Source: Podospora pseudoanserina
Taxonomy: Eukaryota > Ascomycota > Sordariomycetes > Sordariales > Podosporaceae
Assembly (NCBI RefSeq): GCF_035222485.1
Contig: NC_085921.1
Location: forward strand, 1,674,001-1,738,000
Reading direction: 5' to 3'
Length of the DNA stretch: 64,000 bases
Position numbers and translations under genes: made by a program. The notes under the pieces were generated by a model that was not told the DNA's origin, ran no database searches, and saw nothing but the letters and a program-made list of their open reading frames with translations. Positions within the stretch are counted from its first letter, which is position 1. Each line of letters starts with the position of its first letter. This document shows positions 1-11,899 of the stretch, in pieces.

Positions 1-1150
1 CGCGAGTGTATGACCCTGTGTATCCGTCCTTCCGTCCCGTTTCGAGAAGAATGCTGCCTTGCTCAGAGCCGTATGGTGGAGGTGGTGCCAGTGAGCCCGT
101 CATGGGGGCCAGACCCCACTTCTTTACGTTGGCCTCGATGAAAACAAATCCGGCCTGGCCAAAGTTGACGTGCACGATGCATGGGCCATTCGCTCCGATC
201 GAGGGGAAGAAGTTTTGCGTCTTCATGCCGTGGGCGGCTTCTTCCAGCTTCTTCCCGTTTCGTGTGAAGAATATAGCGCCGGTCCGAGGTCGGTACCCAA
301 CGCCAATAACGTCACCTTGAACAATTTGGGGGCCGTAGTGGTTGCCCTTGAACGGTTGGTTGTAGCGGCGAGAACCATTGGAAAGATAGGCAACAGAGTG
401 TTTGTGGAAGCCTAGCAGATCAGTTAGCGAGATCCGAACGCAAACGTCAAGAGAGAGAGGTCTCTATCCTACCTGGTAACCGGAACAGCGGATAGGGTTT
501 CGTGCACATGCCGATGCTGACCAGAGTATTGTCTGGCTTCTCGTAGATCTTGGCTTCCCAGTAGTAGACTTCGTTCTGTTTTGGTACTGGCAGATTGCTC
601 ATGACGGTGCATTCCGAATCGAAGAACTCAATCTCCGTACGGGCTTCAACAAAGCAGTTGGCAATCTCCAGCTCCGGCTCAAACTCCCAAGCAGAAACAC
701 CCTTCTCCTGAATAGCCAGATACTGCGATAGCGAGATGTCCGTCTGCACAGACTCGGGGGGGTTGGCAGCAATAAAGGCTAGAATAATCAATGTCAGCGT
801 TCGGATCCGGCCTTGCTGGATAGAAAATACGTTAGGGCCGGGCACGTACCCTTTGCTCTCAAATATTCCGTCCTCTGCATGTCATCCATCGTCTCCAATG
901 CCTCGGCCTCCTCCCGTGCAAACGCCTGCTCGTCATCGTACTCGCCGGGACGACCGATCCGGTCGAGGAAGATGCGGCCCGAGGATGTGTACTTGAAATA
1001 GTAGATGATGAGAAACACGCAGAGTATCACGATGGCCGACCCGAACGACGACAGCAGGCCGATGATGATGCCATTCGGGGCCGGGTTTGGATTCGAGGGG
1101 TAGTGATCGTAACGATCCATTGTGTGGAAAGAGTGGCGGTTGTTGGTCAT
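1..1150 (-). CDS. SSH4: SSH4-like SPRY-domain membrane protein (3' end beyond window)
   Basis: Partial gene with three visible exons: 1150-850, 778-473 and 411-1, joined by introns of 71 and 61 bp with GTACGT and GTAGGA donors and CTAG/CTAG acceptors. The frame is open to the window edge. The product has a short Asn/Pro-rich N-terminus, one transmembrane helix (about residues 27-50, segment GLLSSFGSAIVILCVFLIIY), an acidic juxtamembrane stretch with RPGEYDDEQAFAREE, then a SPRY/B30.2 domain with PKQNEVYYWEAKIY, FRLPGFHKHSVAYLSNG, GDVIGVGYRP and AIFFTRNGKKLE. In yeast Ssh4 (and Ear1) is an endosomal/vacuolar adaptor that recruits the Rsp5 ubiquitin ligase to membrane cargo for multivesicular-body sorting; the architecture here matches. 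The ATG at 1150 is chosen; an alternative in-frame ATG lies at 1120. PPxY motifs for Rsp5 binding would lie in the missing C-terminus; only a PPPPYG is seen near the window edge. Confidence 0.88.
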
Positions 1151-2994
1151 GTTGGATATCACCTCTCACGCACTGCGAACAACCGATTGCCGGCAATCAC
1201 GGCTGGACCACATGCACCCGCAACACCCTTTCAGATAAGGCCAACTCTTGCTCTTCTTGATGTCCACAGTTGGCCTGTTCTGTTCTGTTTCTGTCCGTAA
1301 TCGTTCCGCTCAATCCCTGCGGGCGAGCGACCTGTAGCGAACTACCCAAGAACCAGGCGTCGGCGAATGAAAGAGAGACGGGCGGGCCGTTCGAGTGATG
1401 ATGTCGCAGCGCAGCGGTCGATGGCTCTTCGCAGTGGACGCGGGGTTCGTTGGAAAAAGCAGTAGACTTTTTTGCCCAGCTGCACAAGGCGATGGATGGA
1501 TGGATGGATGGATCAGGAACGTTTGGGGTGTCACGTTGACTTTGGCGCAGGACGAACGCCGAGATGACGAATGACGAAAGCAGGCCGATAAGCAACGGGG
1601 AAGTGGAATCGAGGCACTGCCCACTCGTCGAGGTTGCGCAAGGGGGGGTATACGGCAAAAGACAAACGCAAGAAACGAAAAAAAAAAAGAACAAAAAGAA
1701 GAAAAGAGACAGACGAGAACAAGTTAGTCTGCGTATGTTGAGACTGGAGAAAGGACCAGTTCAGATCAGTTGACCCAAGACCTGAGGAGGAGTGGTGGGA
1801 GAAAAGATGGAGTTTGTGAATGATGATGGATGGATTGGATGGGGCTGGCCCGGAACAGGTCACCACACCAAAAGGCTGGGATTTCCTGCCACGGTCTCTG
1901 GCGCCAAGAGGGACGTGGGTGTTGGCGCGCTATCAGGCAGCCGCCTTTCCCCCCTCGGCTAGCTGATTAGGCGCTATCAGGTGGCGGGGAACTCGGCAAG
2001 CATTGGAGGGTGGTGACGCTGAGGGGTTATCTAGGGGGTCTGTCCCCTCTTTTCGCTGATGTGTCTTGCAGTGGTTTTGCAGTTGGGTATCTAAATCCAA
2101 ACCACAAGGTCTCTGCAGTATCTCTCTTTTGAAGGAGAAATGGAGTCGTCGGACGAATGCATAAACTCAGCAGACCCTGCGCCGCCCCAAGTCTCTGAAA
2201 CCTGAGACAGCGCCTGAATGCGGCGGGTGCGCGTTGGCGAGGGACCATCTGCCCTGGCTGAGTTTCAAAGCCGCTGCTGCCCTGTGCTCGGTGCGATGCT
2301 CACTGATGATGTAAACCACAACCACCCACCTGTTTCGCCAGCACGCAATTCGGACCATCCTCTTGGGCCGGCCGTTGTTGGTAGTCTGATGGGTAGCCAG
2401 GAAGCCACGTGGAGGTTGCAGGTTGCGACAGATGGCTGCATCGAAATAGAACGGCCAATCTACAAGAATCACCGCAAACATTGAGACTTTGTGATGCTCA
2501 CGTCCGCTCTGAGTCCCGCCGCCTTCGAGTCCTAAGGGGATTTGGACACTGAACAAAAGGACTGGAATGGAATCCCCATGGAACACCCAACCGAGACAAT
2601 TGTTCTGGAAACCCAAAAGAGACGGTCCGCTCTCAGACAGCCGGGTCCCTGGAATGCCGGAAACGAACGTCTCGGGCCTCATGGATCGGACAACCTCCGA
2701 ACCGGCCATCGATCGACACAGGGATGAATCTCATCTTACAATAACGTCTGAGGCCAGGGCCAAAGTCTATGTAATGACATTTATTGATCTGATCCGTCAT
2801 GATAAACTCTACATAATCCCAACATGAATGACAGGCTTGCTTCGCAAGTAGATAAAACAGACCGCCACCGGTGAGATAAACAAAATAAACAAACGCCTGC
2901 TCTCATAGCCGGTCCCATCCTGTTCCAAACATCATCCAACATCATCTCGTCCCTCCATCCGTGGGTCCCAAATCCATCCCTTCCTGAACAACTC
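1151..2994. other. Intergenic: SSH4 promoter/leader and 3' flank of next gene
   Basis: No gene supported. It holds a (GATG)n microsatellite at 1491-1513 and an A-rich tract at 1679-1710 in the probable SSH4 leader or promoter. Open frames here (the longest on the minus strand at 2167-2709) lack domain-like content or splice continuity and were not accepted. Confidence 0.6.
1491..1513. repeat. (GATG)n microsatellite
   Basis: Almost six uninterrupted tetranucleotide units, about 340 bp upstream of the SSH4 start codon, in the presumed promoter or leader. Confidence 0.9.
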
Positions 2995-4428
2995 TTAATC
3001 AACGCTGCTGGTATCATCCCGTCTAGTCCTCTCTCTCTCCCTTCTGGCTCCGGCACCACCGCGTCTCTTCCTCTTGTCCTCGGCATACGCAAAGTCGCTC
3101 ACGGAAGAGGCAATGGGGATGTGGTGAGAGTGCGTGTAGACCTTGGTGCCCGAGTCGTCAGTGCTGGCAGTAGCGGCGCTGACCTCACTCTGAGCCCATC
3201 CACCCGGCATGCTGCTCGAAACCTCACTCGGTGGAGGTCTAGGTCTGGACTTGGACCTAGCCCTCGTGTAATCAGAGTAGGTGTTCGCCGAAGTGCCCTC
3301 ACTCGCAATCTCATTCCCCTCATCAATCCTCCTCAGCGCAACCGCCTCCTCCGCTCCGGCAGTAAAGCTGAAATCTCTCTTAATCCTCCTCGACTCCCTC
3401 GGCTGTAGCGCCTTCTCCTGCGCAGCCGCCCGTCTCCCCTCCTCCCTCAACTTCCTCGCCTCGGCCCTGATCTTCTCATTCTCCCTCACAGCATTCTTGT
3501 CGGCAGTGCTGTAAACCTTTCTGATACCCCTCTCCTTCTTCTCCTCCTTCTTCGGCGTCCTCTGCTGTCCAGCCATCAAGCCTTCAGTAACCTCGCTGCC
3601 CCCATCGGCCGTGCTCTCCGCCATACCCCTCCCACTCGGGCTCACCTCCGACCAAGAAGGATTCGTGCTCCCATCCCACTCACTCCCATCCGCCTCCCGA
3701 TTAATCCCCCCCACCCTCGCCGCCTTCTCATGTCTATACATCCTCAGCTGCTCCTCAGCCAACCTCTCCGCCTCCTCATCCACCACCTCCCCATCCGCCC
3801 CAACCTTCCTCCTCGACTTCCTCTCCTTCTCCCGCCTCTTATCCTCCCTCTTCCTCTCCTTCTCCCTCTCCTTCTGCTCCCTCTTCATCCTTCTCTTCTC
3901 CCTCCCCGAGAAATCCGACACCCCCCCGGTAATGCCCGTGATGCCCGTCGTGGCCGAAACAACAGTAGTCAAATCATCATCCCTTCCCCCGCCATCCCTC
4001 GTCACCCCCGTAACGACAGTCCTATCATCCACATCCTTGTACACGCTCCCGCCGCCCAAAACAGTCGACGCAGTCACATCGCTGTAAACCGTACCGTTAG
4101 GCCCGATTTTAGGACGCCGAAGAACGGTAGACTTGTAATCCTCCCAATCCCCCTCCTTGAAGTAAAACCCCCCGTTCTTGGCCCAGAAGAAGAACCAAAT
4201 CCCGACGATGACGAACCCGGCGCCTAGAAGACCGAACACGGCGAAGATGGCGTTGTTGTTGACCTCGTTGGGGTGGATCACGCCGGGGTGGGTGACCTTG
4301 ACGGCGGGGTCGTCTTTGGTGTCGTCGCCGTCGCGGGCGAGGAGGATGGTGTGGGCGGCTAGGGGGCCGAGGGATTGGATGTCGGAGGGGAGGTGACGGC
4401 GGAGGAGGGTGAGGATTGTTGGTGCCAT
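2995..4428 (-). CDS. Single-pass membrane protein with basic coiled-coil tail, function unknown
   Basis: Intronless 477-codon frame starting at the ATG at 4428. I do not recognise a named family. The N-terminal 58 residues form a short non-cytosolic segment without a clear signal peptide; one transmembrane helix follows at about residues 59-82 (FAVFGLLGAGFVIVGIWFFF), then a conserved-looking juxtamembrane block with GGFYFKEGDWEDYK. Residues about 175-240 are almost entirely Lys/Arg/Glu (REKRRMKREQKEREKERK) and should form a charged single helix or coiled coil. The remainder is low-complexity, with a Ser/Asp-rich acidic C-terminus ending RRDDTSSVD. A membrane-anchored scaffold with a cytosolic charged helix is an inference. 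It lies head-to-tail with SSH4, with about 1.8 kb between them. The coding assignment rests on length, ATG start and TM-plus-helix logic. Confidence 0.75.
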   Translation of the reverse strand: MAPTILTLLRRHLPSDIQSLGPLAAHTILLARDGDDTKDDPAVKVTHPGVIHPNEVNNNAIFAVFGLLGAGFVIVGIWFFFWAKNGGFYFKEGDWEDYKSTVLRRPKIGPNGTVYSDVTASTVLGGGSVYKDVDDRTVVTGVTRDGGGRDDDLTTVVSATTGITGITGGVSDFSGREKRRMKREQKEREKERKREDKRREKERKSRRKVGADGEVVDEEAERLAEEQLRMYRHEKAARVGGINREADGSEWDGSTNPSWSEVSPSGRGMAESTADGGSEVTEGLMAGQQRTPKKEEKKERGIRKVYSTADKNAVRENEKIRAEARKLREEGRRAAAQEKALQPRESRRIKRDFSFTAGAEEAVALRRIDEGNEIASEGTSANTYSDYTRARSKSRPRPPPSEVSSSMPGGWAQSEVSAATASTDDSGTKVYTHSHHIPIASSVSDFAYAEDKRKRRGGAGARRERERTRRDDTSSVD

Positions 4429-6425
4429 GGTGACTATTGACTGGAACGTGATGATGATGTCAAGCCTGATGGCTGACCGGCTAAAGGTTGTGTGTGGTCA
4501 AGTCTCGGATGAGGTTGGGTTGGGGTTGTGAAGGTGGAAAGTCGCTGGTATGTGTTGTCGACAACAACCTCCCCCACTCAAAAATCCACGATCGTCCAAA
4601 AAACAACACAAAAAAAAAACAGTCGATAAATTAGCAGATTCCGTGGGATGTGTGTGCAACTGCAAATGCAGGAGAGAGAAAGGTGCAGCGAAAAGTGGGT
4701 GTTGGTTTAATCGCACACTTGCGCACCCCGGTTAACCCAGAAACGGAGGAGGTTGGGGTTGCAGCTTTCCTTCCTTCCTTCCCAGCCACCCAGCCTTCCA
4801 ACTCCACTGAAAATCAATCCAAGCCTCTTCCTTGCAGAACACACAATCAAGTTTCAGCCTTATTTCTTCGTCATCATCATCCAAATCACCAGGGAAACCA
4901 CCCTTCCTTTCTTCAACTTTTATGCAATCTGCATATCTGCCATGCCGCCCTGTCAATAACCTGTGTTTGAACTAAAGTAAACAATCCTCACCCAGCAACC
5001 ACCCACAACCACCCACACAACCTCACCCCCTTCAACCTCACCCCCTCCAACCCTCCAACCAATCCCACCCCGCATTCTCGCCAAGCCCCATCTTCCTTGA
5101 CACTCGGTCACAACCCACTCAGCTGGTTCCTCCCACCCCACACAGTGTCCGCCTTTTCCCACCGTCCCTCTCACTGTCCTCCCCCCTCAACACCAACCAC
5201 CAATCTCCAAGCTGATATCAACCCGCATGTTATAGGTCAATAACCTCCTCATGCCGTGTCTCTATCCCTTCTCCCGAGCACTCCCGGCCTGCTGCAAGAA
5301 AGAAATTAATTGGCCATGTTTAATTTGGGGGCTCATGCCTCTATTCCCCCCAGTGAACGACGTCTGACAGTTGTCCTGACTACCTGACCTTCTCATCCGC
5401 ATAGCAACGCAACCTATTTGGAATTTTCACACTCCGTTTCGTCCTACTGGTACCTAACTGGCAGTACGGATAATAGTATGATGATCCACAATCATCCCCT
5501 TTTTATAATCAGGCACAGCTAAACGTGTTCGGCCTCAAGAGGGGTAAACTCTCATTGGCAACACGTGTACAACGCCAGGTCCGAGAGTGGCAGAGAGGCA
5601 GTGTCGATCTGCAGATTTTACAACAAGGTAGCGGCGAATCTAATTTCTTCCAAAAATCATGAGATCAGCATCCCAATTGCACAGCATGGATACCCCTCCT
5701 CATTCAATTCTCTCTTTCATTGTTAACTCTCCAAAACAAAGGTTAATGATATCAATCTGGCTTGAAACGGCTTGCTCAAGGAAAATAATAATATGGAAAC
5801 TTCAGAATTAACCCCGGTAGAGAAACAAAGAAACACCCCTATACAGTTTCTTCCCAAAAAGCAAAAAAAAAAAAAAGCCTCCCGATATTAAACCTTAACC
5901 CTGTGCCCCTTTCAAAGTTTCCAAGTTCCATACCCCCTCCCCTTGATCGAAAGGGAGCATGAAACCACATCATAGTACATGACAATATCTTTGAGCCAAC
6001 AACGCAAAGACTCAACTTCTAGAGTCACCACCCTGCCGCAAGCCACCATGGTATTTTAGTAGCACAGGATTAAACATGGACATAAAAAGTCCCCAAGAAG
6101 AAAACAGAATGGTGTAAGGAAAGGTACCCCATCATGAATTTCTCTGCAAACTTGTCCACCAAAAGGAACGAGGGGGTATAAAGCCCGCGCCCAAACAGTT
6201 AACCCAACTGAGAAGAGTATCCAAAAAAGAAATAAATAAATAAAAAAGCAAAAACGCTCGCTCATATTTCGCCCCAGTGAAACAAGAGTTATGCACACAT
6301 AAACAAAAACATCATCGTCGTCGTCATCATCCTTTTGTTGGGGTTCATCATCTTCATCATCTTGGATCGTCTCGGGGTCGCCATTTGGTTGGCCATTGGC
6401 CGCTCCAGGCGTTCCAACAGGCCGT
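4429..6425. other. Intergenic, promoter of the 477-codon gene and 3' flank
   Basis: No gene supported. Contains C-rich/A-rich leader-like sequence near 4560-4830, an A-run near 5863, and AT-rich sequence at 5700-6060. A frame at 6056-6709 (-) is the antisense/other-frame shadow of the next gene's C-terminus plus its 3' region. Confidence 0.6.
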
Positions 6426-8267
6426 TTACCGACCAAAGTAGTGGTCGTCAGGTCGAGAGGAGGAGTACGAGGTAGGGTATTGGGGATAGGGTGGGATGGA
6501 GGGGGCGTAGTCGTCAGCACCGACGTACTCATATTCGGGGCTGGCAGCATCGGGGTAGGTGGGATAAGCCGGGGCACGAGGAATGGACCTGGCGCGGGAG
6601 GCTCCGCGGGTGCGTGGCCGGACAGGGAAATCGACTCGGGTTCGGCGGTCATCGAGGTCAACCCGGGTGTGGCGGTCATCGTGGTCGCCATAGCTCGCGT
6701 CGCTACCACCGCCTCGGTAGCCTAGCGTAGCACCGTTCTTAGTGATGTTGATCTCGGCGCCATCATGGCATTCCATTTCGGCACCGCCAATTTTGAGCGT
6801 CGTATTACCCTTTACCCTGATGGTGAAGTCTTCGTCGTGAGCACTGGTGTGCGTGGTCCTCGTCGTGTATGACTGTCGGTAATCGCTCTCGTCGCGGCTG
6901 CCTGAGCTTCTGCTGCTTCCTCCGTTTCGGGCCTTTGCGAGAGTTTCAGCGGTTAGCGGGAGCGGGGACCCGCCCATGAGTTCTTCCTGATAACGGGTGG
7001 CTGAACGAACTTGATCCTCGTATGCGCTGCTGGAAGCCGCCGATTCGCCAAAGTATGAGCTCCGTCGCAAATGTTTCCCGTAAGGCTCCACCGGCATTGG
7101 GTTGTAATCGTAGTCGCCGTACGCCTCGTCCGCCAGTCCGCTGCTCATTCTAGGTGGCTTGGGACGGAAGGCTAGGTGGGTGCTGTGGCCGGCGTTGTTG
7201 TAATCGGCAGGGCCCATGGGGGAGAGGTTAAAGAGGTCATCCTCGGTTCGTTCAATATCATCATAGAGGGTTCGCCGCGAGATTGGCGTAGAGGGCGCAG
7301 GGGGTTGGAACCCACTGCTTGGGAGCGGCCTGGCAGACTGGGGTCTGCGAGGAGGTGGCGGCATCATGCGCTTATCGTCCGTCTCAACCTTGGACATCCT
7401 CCTGTTGGTGGATGGACGCCGAGCTAATTGTTTGCTGGGAGGCGCTTGTGGCTCTTCCCACTCGTTACCATATTCAATGGCAGGTGGCTGCTGAGGGCGA
7501 TAGCCCATCGCTGACTGTGGCCGCGTGTAGCTGCCGAAGCGAGACTCAAGTGGTCGCGAAAAGTACTCTGGTCCTGGTCCATTCATGACCACAGGGGACG
7601 ACCCTGGTTGAGGATAAGGAATCTGCATGGGCGCTGACATAGGTGCCGGTGGTTGGGGGGGGCCGGGAGGGGGAGGACCGCTCCATTGAGGTGGGTTCGG
7701 AAGAGGTGGTGGCGCAAAGCCCGAGTTCATCTGTGGGCCTGGCGTCTGGCTGTAATACCTGTTCTGGTGGGTTAAAGGTGGTCTCGAAGGTGAGCTGCCA
7801 TAATAGGCACTGGTCGGTCTCGTGGTCTTGGAACGGGGACGAGTGGCAGCAGGCGCCGGGGCAGGTGCTGGCTCATTGACGCCGAAATATTGCGCATCGT
7901 GTGCGTCTACAGACTTGCGTGAGTAACGGGCGTCGGGCGGCGCCGTCCTCGTGGGCTTCAGAGCAGGTCTTGAAGTCATGAGTGCTTTTTTGCTTGCCGA
8001 AGCAGACTTATCCCTGTGAGTGCTGGGCTTCTTGGTAGAATCTCTCTCTCTTCGAGGGAGCGTCGAGTCCGAGTCGGTGTGGGCGTTGATGGGCGAGGTC
8101 TCGCTCTTCCTGCTCTTTTCTCTCCGGACACGTCCGGTGTTTGCTGGCTGCTTGATGGGACTGCCTGGGGCACAAGATGTAGCGTAGCGTGCGGTGCCTT
8201 CAAAAACAGTTCCGGCGTCGTCAGCGTCCTCGACGCATGCAGCAGATGGTCGATTCCTCCCAGACAT
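6426..8267 (-). CDS. Disordered Pro/Ser-rich protein with conserved short C-terminal beta segment
   Basis: Predicted 613 residues from the ATG at 8267; the frame is open upstream to a TTG at 8447, but no ATG occurs in that extension. Most of the protein is low complexity: Ser/Arg/Lys-rich to about residue 130, then Pro/Tyr/Gln-rich stretches (SGPPPPGPPQPPAPMSAPM). Two parts look constrained: a patch with SRRTLYDDIERTEDDLFNLSP, and a C-terminal segment at about residues 500-545 containing DEDFTIRVKGNTTLKIGG followed by AEMECHDGAEINITKNGA. The latter has alternating hydrophobic residues expected of a small beta-structured element. The tail is Arg/Asp-rich with DDRHTRVDLDDRRTRVDF, an internal duplication. 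I do not recognise a named family; this looks like a conserved fungal protein of unknown function. No intron is needed within the chosen CDS; one in the 5' leader is possible. Confidence 0.72.
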   Translation of the reverse strand: MSGRNRPSAACVEDADDAGTVFEGTARYATSCAPGSPIKQPANTGRVRREKSRKSETSPINAHTDSDSTLPRRERDSTKKPSTHRDKSASASKKALMTSRPALKPTRTAPPDARYSRKSVDAHDAQYFGVNEPAPAPAPAATRPRSKTTRPTSAYYGSSPSRPPLTHQNRYYSQTPGPQMNSGFAPPPLPNPPQWSGPPPPGPPQPPAPMSAPMQIPYPQPGSSPVVMNGPGPEYFSRPLESRFGSYTRPQSAMGYRPQQPPAIEYGNEWEEPQAPPSKQLARRPSTNRRMSKVETDDKRMMPPPPRRPQSARPLPSSGFQPPAPSTPISRRTLYDDIERTEDDLFNLSPMGPADYNNAGHSTHLAFRPKPPRMSSGLADEAYGDYDYNPMPVEPYGKHLRRSSYFGESAASSSAYEDQVRSATRYQEELMGGSPLPLTAETLAKARNGGSSRSSGSRDESDYRQSYTTRTTHTSAHDEDFTIRVKGNTTLKIGGAEMECHDGAEINITKNGATLGYRGGGSDASYGDHDDRHTRVDLDDRRTRVDFPVRPRTRGASRARSIPRAPAYPTYPDAASPEYEYVGADDYAPSIPPYPQYPTSYSSSRPDDHYFGR

Positions 8268-11200
8268 TGCCGATACGAGCCCCCCGCTCGTCTGCAGGCG
8301 GGCTGACTCCAAGTCAGATGGTTGAGTTTGGTGTTGTTGCGAGAGGCAACGATGCCTCGACAAAGAGACCGGCCAGTCTCGAGTGGATGAGATTGTGGGT
8401 TGATGTGGCAGGTTGGGCAGCGGCGGTAATTCGAGCGTTGAGGACAAGGCGGTTTGTGGGGTGCAAGGGCAGCGAATACCACGGACAAAGTGATCGACTT
8501 CGGATAGCAGGATGGTAAATTCAGTGGTGGTGGCGGAAAAGTCGCTCGCCTAGAGACAGAAAATGGGATGGGTTGTCCTAAGGAAACAAAAAAAGGTGGA
8601 GGAACGGGACAGTGACCAGTTTTATTCACTGCGGGGGGATATGCTGTGAGTGGAGGGCGGCAAGGAAGACCGCTGTCTCGCTTGCCTGGAGCAGGCTGGG
8701 GTTCGCTGGGGATTGGGGGAGAGCCACTGACAACCACAAGAGGACCAGACGGGAGACGACAGGGGTGTGAGAATCCCCCAGACACCAAAAGACCAAGACC
8801 ACGGTGGGGACGGCACCTGAGGAGGGGCGCCCCAGACAAGAATTATCGATAACAAGTCGAGACGAGACGAGACGATGCGATACCGAGGGAGCAAACACTC
8901 TCCGTTCCGTTATCGACCAGGTGACGGCTTGACACACACACACACACACACACACACCTGTTTTGGTCGCACCAGATATCTTTTGTGTTGACGTTGGTGT
9001 TGATATGCTGGTCAATGCTGGTTGAATGCTGATCCTGATTCTGAGGCGGATGATTGTCGTGCCCTGCCCTCCACTGCCCTGCCTAGCGGTTTGGATACGT
9101 TGCCCGATGGGTCCAATGCTTTTTTTTCTCTTTCTCCTTTTTTTGTCCTCCTGATCGTGGGGGAAAAGGCTAGGGACGGCCTCACCTTGGAGCTCCAGAA
9201 CTACGGATTCTGGCTTGAGCCTCCAAGACTTCAGATGCTGCGTGTATCTCGCAGATTACAGGCAGATCGTCTGGCAGACTCGGGCAGATGCGGGACACGG
9301 AGCAACAGTGCCCGGCGCAACACAAGACTCTGCTTCTGCTGAAGAGCTATCAAACGCGATGCGATGTCGCTGGTTGGGATAGTTGGGCAAAGACGACGGG
9401 ATACTTGTGATCTGTGGCGAACCAATGAGAGCCTGCAAGTCGCTTGCACGTATGGCAACTTGGGAGCATGTGTGTGGTGGACTGCTTGTGCCAGTGTGCG
9501 TAAGGCCTCAACTGAGTGGGTTTTTTTTTTTTTTCGGCGGGGACCCTTCTCAGCGGCTGCCGAGACACAATCGTGACGAAGCTGAGCACTCGTTTCGCGC
9601 CTTTAATGCCCGATACTGTTTTGGGCAGCGATTGAGAGGCACGGCCGAGTACCGGTCTCGCAGTGATCAATCAGCGTTGAACTTCTGTCCTAGATGGACA
9701 TCAAAAACAGGCTGTGCCAGGCCTAAGCGATATCTAGCCGTCTGATCATGAGCTTTTGGCAGAAATGCGATGAAGACTCGAGAAGGCGTGCGAAAAAGAG
9801 GATCAACTCGGTTGAGCCGCGGACCACCGAACGATGCTCTCTTCATGCAGAGAGAGAGAAAAATGCGAAAGGCAACCACCGTTCATCCCTAGGCAACGGC
9901 AGGCAGGTCGCCAGCTCACACACCATTTCTGTCAACGCTTGCGCGGGTTTCGACCCTTATTATTGGGAGCCGTCGGGCCTGGAATGCAGAATGCTGCAGG
10001 CCGGTGCCGCCTGACGCCTCTCATAGGGCAGGACTGCGACGAGCGCCCCCAACAATCTTCTACTTCGTTCTCTGTGTCTTGGTCTTGCCGGGTCCGCATT
10101 TTTGGAGTCACCGGCCAACTTCAATTATATGGACTGCACCCGCATTTCGATATCAAATCTTCAAGACACGGACTGGCAACGTCGTGATCGGAGCACACTT
10201 GGCGTATGGCAAGATGCTTTTCAGGAACCGATACGGCCTCTGGTCTGGTGACTGGTTCCGTCAAACATTCTCTTGATTGCTTACTCGTCTCGCCAGCGGA
10301 CCGTCCGACGACAATTCAGCCGTTCCTTTCCACAGCCATGTCGTGGAAGCATCCAGCAGACGATCGTCTCATGCGGCATATTTTGCAAAGAGCCGCAGTT
10401 CAATAGGTCGAACTGCTGCGGGTGAAACTGTTGCCCTCCCCATATATACCAAGGAACAGACCAGAACCGCGCTCGCATATAAAAGTGTGTTTTGATTTTT
10501 ATTTCGCCTTTGCCTCATTGGTGCTTCGAGCATACAGATGAGCGTCGGGTGCCCAATGATCACGTTCTTATACCCTCCTCAAAAGATGCTCGACCGAATG
10601 TTGGGGGTTGCTTCCCCACAGAAATTGGTATCGTCAACGAAACAGAGGACAGCCGCACCGGACCTTTCGGATTTGATTGGACGGCTTCTTTGTAACAATG
10701 GCTGTTCCCACCGTCGCAAATGCGCGAGAAGCGCGAGTATCTGCACATCATGCCGTATCGCCATGCTCAGGCGATCCCGTCCACTTGGGTGCCGTTGAAC
10801 GGGCATCCACAGCGGATTATCGGCTGTTTCGTCAAGCTTTTCGAGAACACAGGTTCCCAGTCTCATTTCCATCTCCCTCCAGATGTGAGTCAATTTGGGC
10901 AGTGGGAGGATGGCCAAGCCAATCCAAAGACGGACTGGGCCAGATACTCCGCATCTAATGCATTGAAAGCAGGATGCATGCAGGGGGGTCCTACAGAAAG
11001 TCATTGACCTCTTGGGCAACGCTGGCGCCATTTCCTCAGATAGACTCCATGAAGCCTGCACGCAACTCTCTGACGCAAGCGTTCGAGACGATCCCGTGAC
11101 ACACCGGCCAATGCAGCTTCTAGGTATGTGACGTGAGAGCTCATGAACCATCCCAGATGTAAAAGAAAGCCAGCGTCTTCCTCTGGGCTTGGAAGACCCT

Positions 11201-11899
11201 CCGAAAAGCACGCTGCCGAGCACAACCGGAAGTCGGGTCCGTTTGGGGACCGAAAGATAGCAGCCTGACCGGAGCTACTCCGGAATCCTGTCCATGCCGC
11301 CGTTTGTTGAGGGCCCAAGATCGACCGATTGCCGCATGCCCTATCTTTGCTGAATCTTCACAGTCCGAGGGCGAGAACTTTTTCATGCATTGTCCGGAGG
11401 GGCACCTTTTGTGAATCCTTAGACAATCACCATCATCGTGCATTGAAAATCGATGGCAACCCGGACCTCTGCGGCGAGTTGATTCATTCGACTCCTCACC
11501 GCCTTTTGGTTCTGGTCTCCCTCTCTCCCGGCACTATATCCTGCATCAAAGTATCGACGCCACCGTTCCATCGCTGTGCGCACTCCCATCAGCCGAACCC
11601 TTTGAGCCGGCAGCTAATGACATGAAGAGTGAGGGGGTGGCTGATCCTAGGGAGGCTTAGATCGATCAGTGATGGCAAGCACTTGTCCTTCCAACCACGA
11701 AGCTGAGACATCCGGGTATACTCAGCGAGTGCCGTCGGCAATGTAGGTCCTCTCTCTGTCTCACATGGCCGAGTCTGCTCGTGTCCTTGGCCGGCTGTCT
11801 GAAGCAAAGACGGGCCGTCACGTCACTCGGCTCGATCCCGATGCAAATCCAGCGTGGGGTGCAGGCGACATACAGCTCTGGGTCTCAGGCGCATGACTC
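8268..11899. other. Intergenic, 3.6 kb, no supported gene
   Basis: Promoter and leader of the preceding minus-strand gene, then about 2.5 kb with only short overlapping frames. It contains the palindrome TTATCGATAA at 8840-8849, an (AC)13 run at 8932-8957 and a T-run near 9521. Two opposing frames near 10.6-11.2 kb (+ 10720-11007; - 10579-11223) were examined; neither shows a recognisable motif or supporting splice sites. Confidence 0.55.
8932..8957. repeat. (AC)n microsatellite
   Basis: Thirteen uninterrupted dinucleotide units in the upstream region of the 613-residue gene. Confidence 0.95.

Noticed and set aside
10579-11223. 214-codon minus frame and overlapping 95-codon plus frame (EYLHIMPYRHAQAIPSTW)
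   Set aside because: Opposed open frames without recognisable motifs, ATG context or splice sites; could be a relic, but not enough to annotate.
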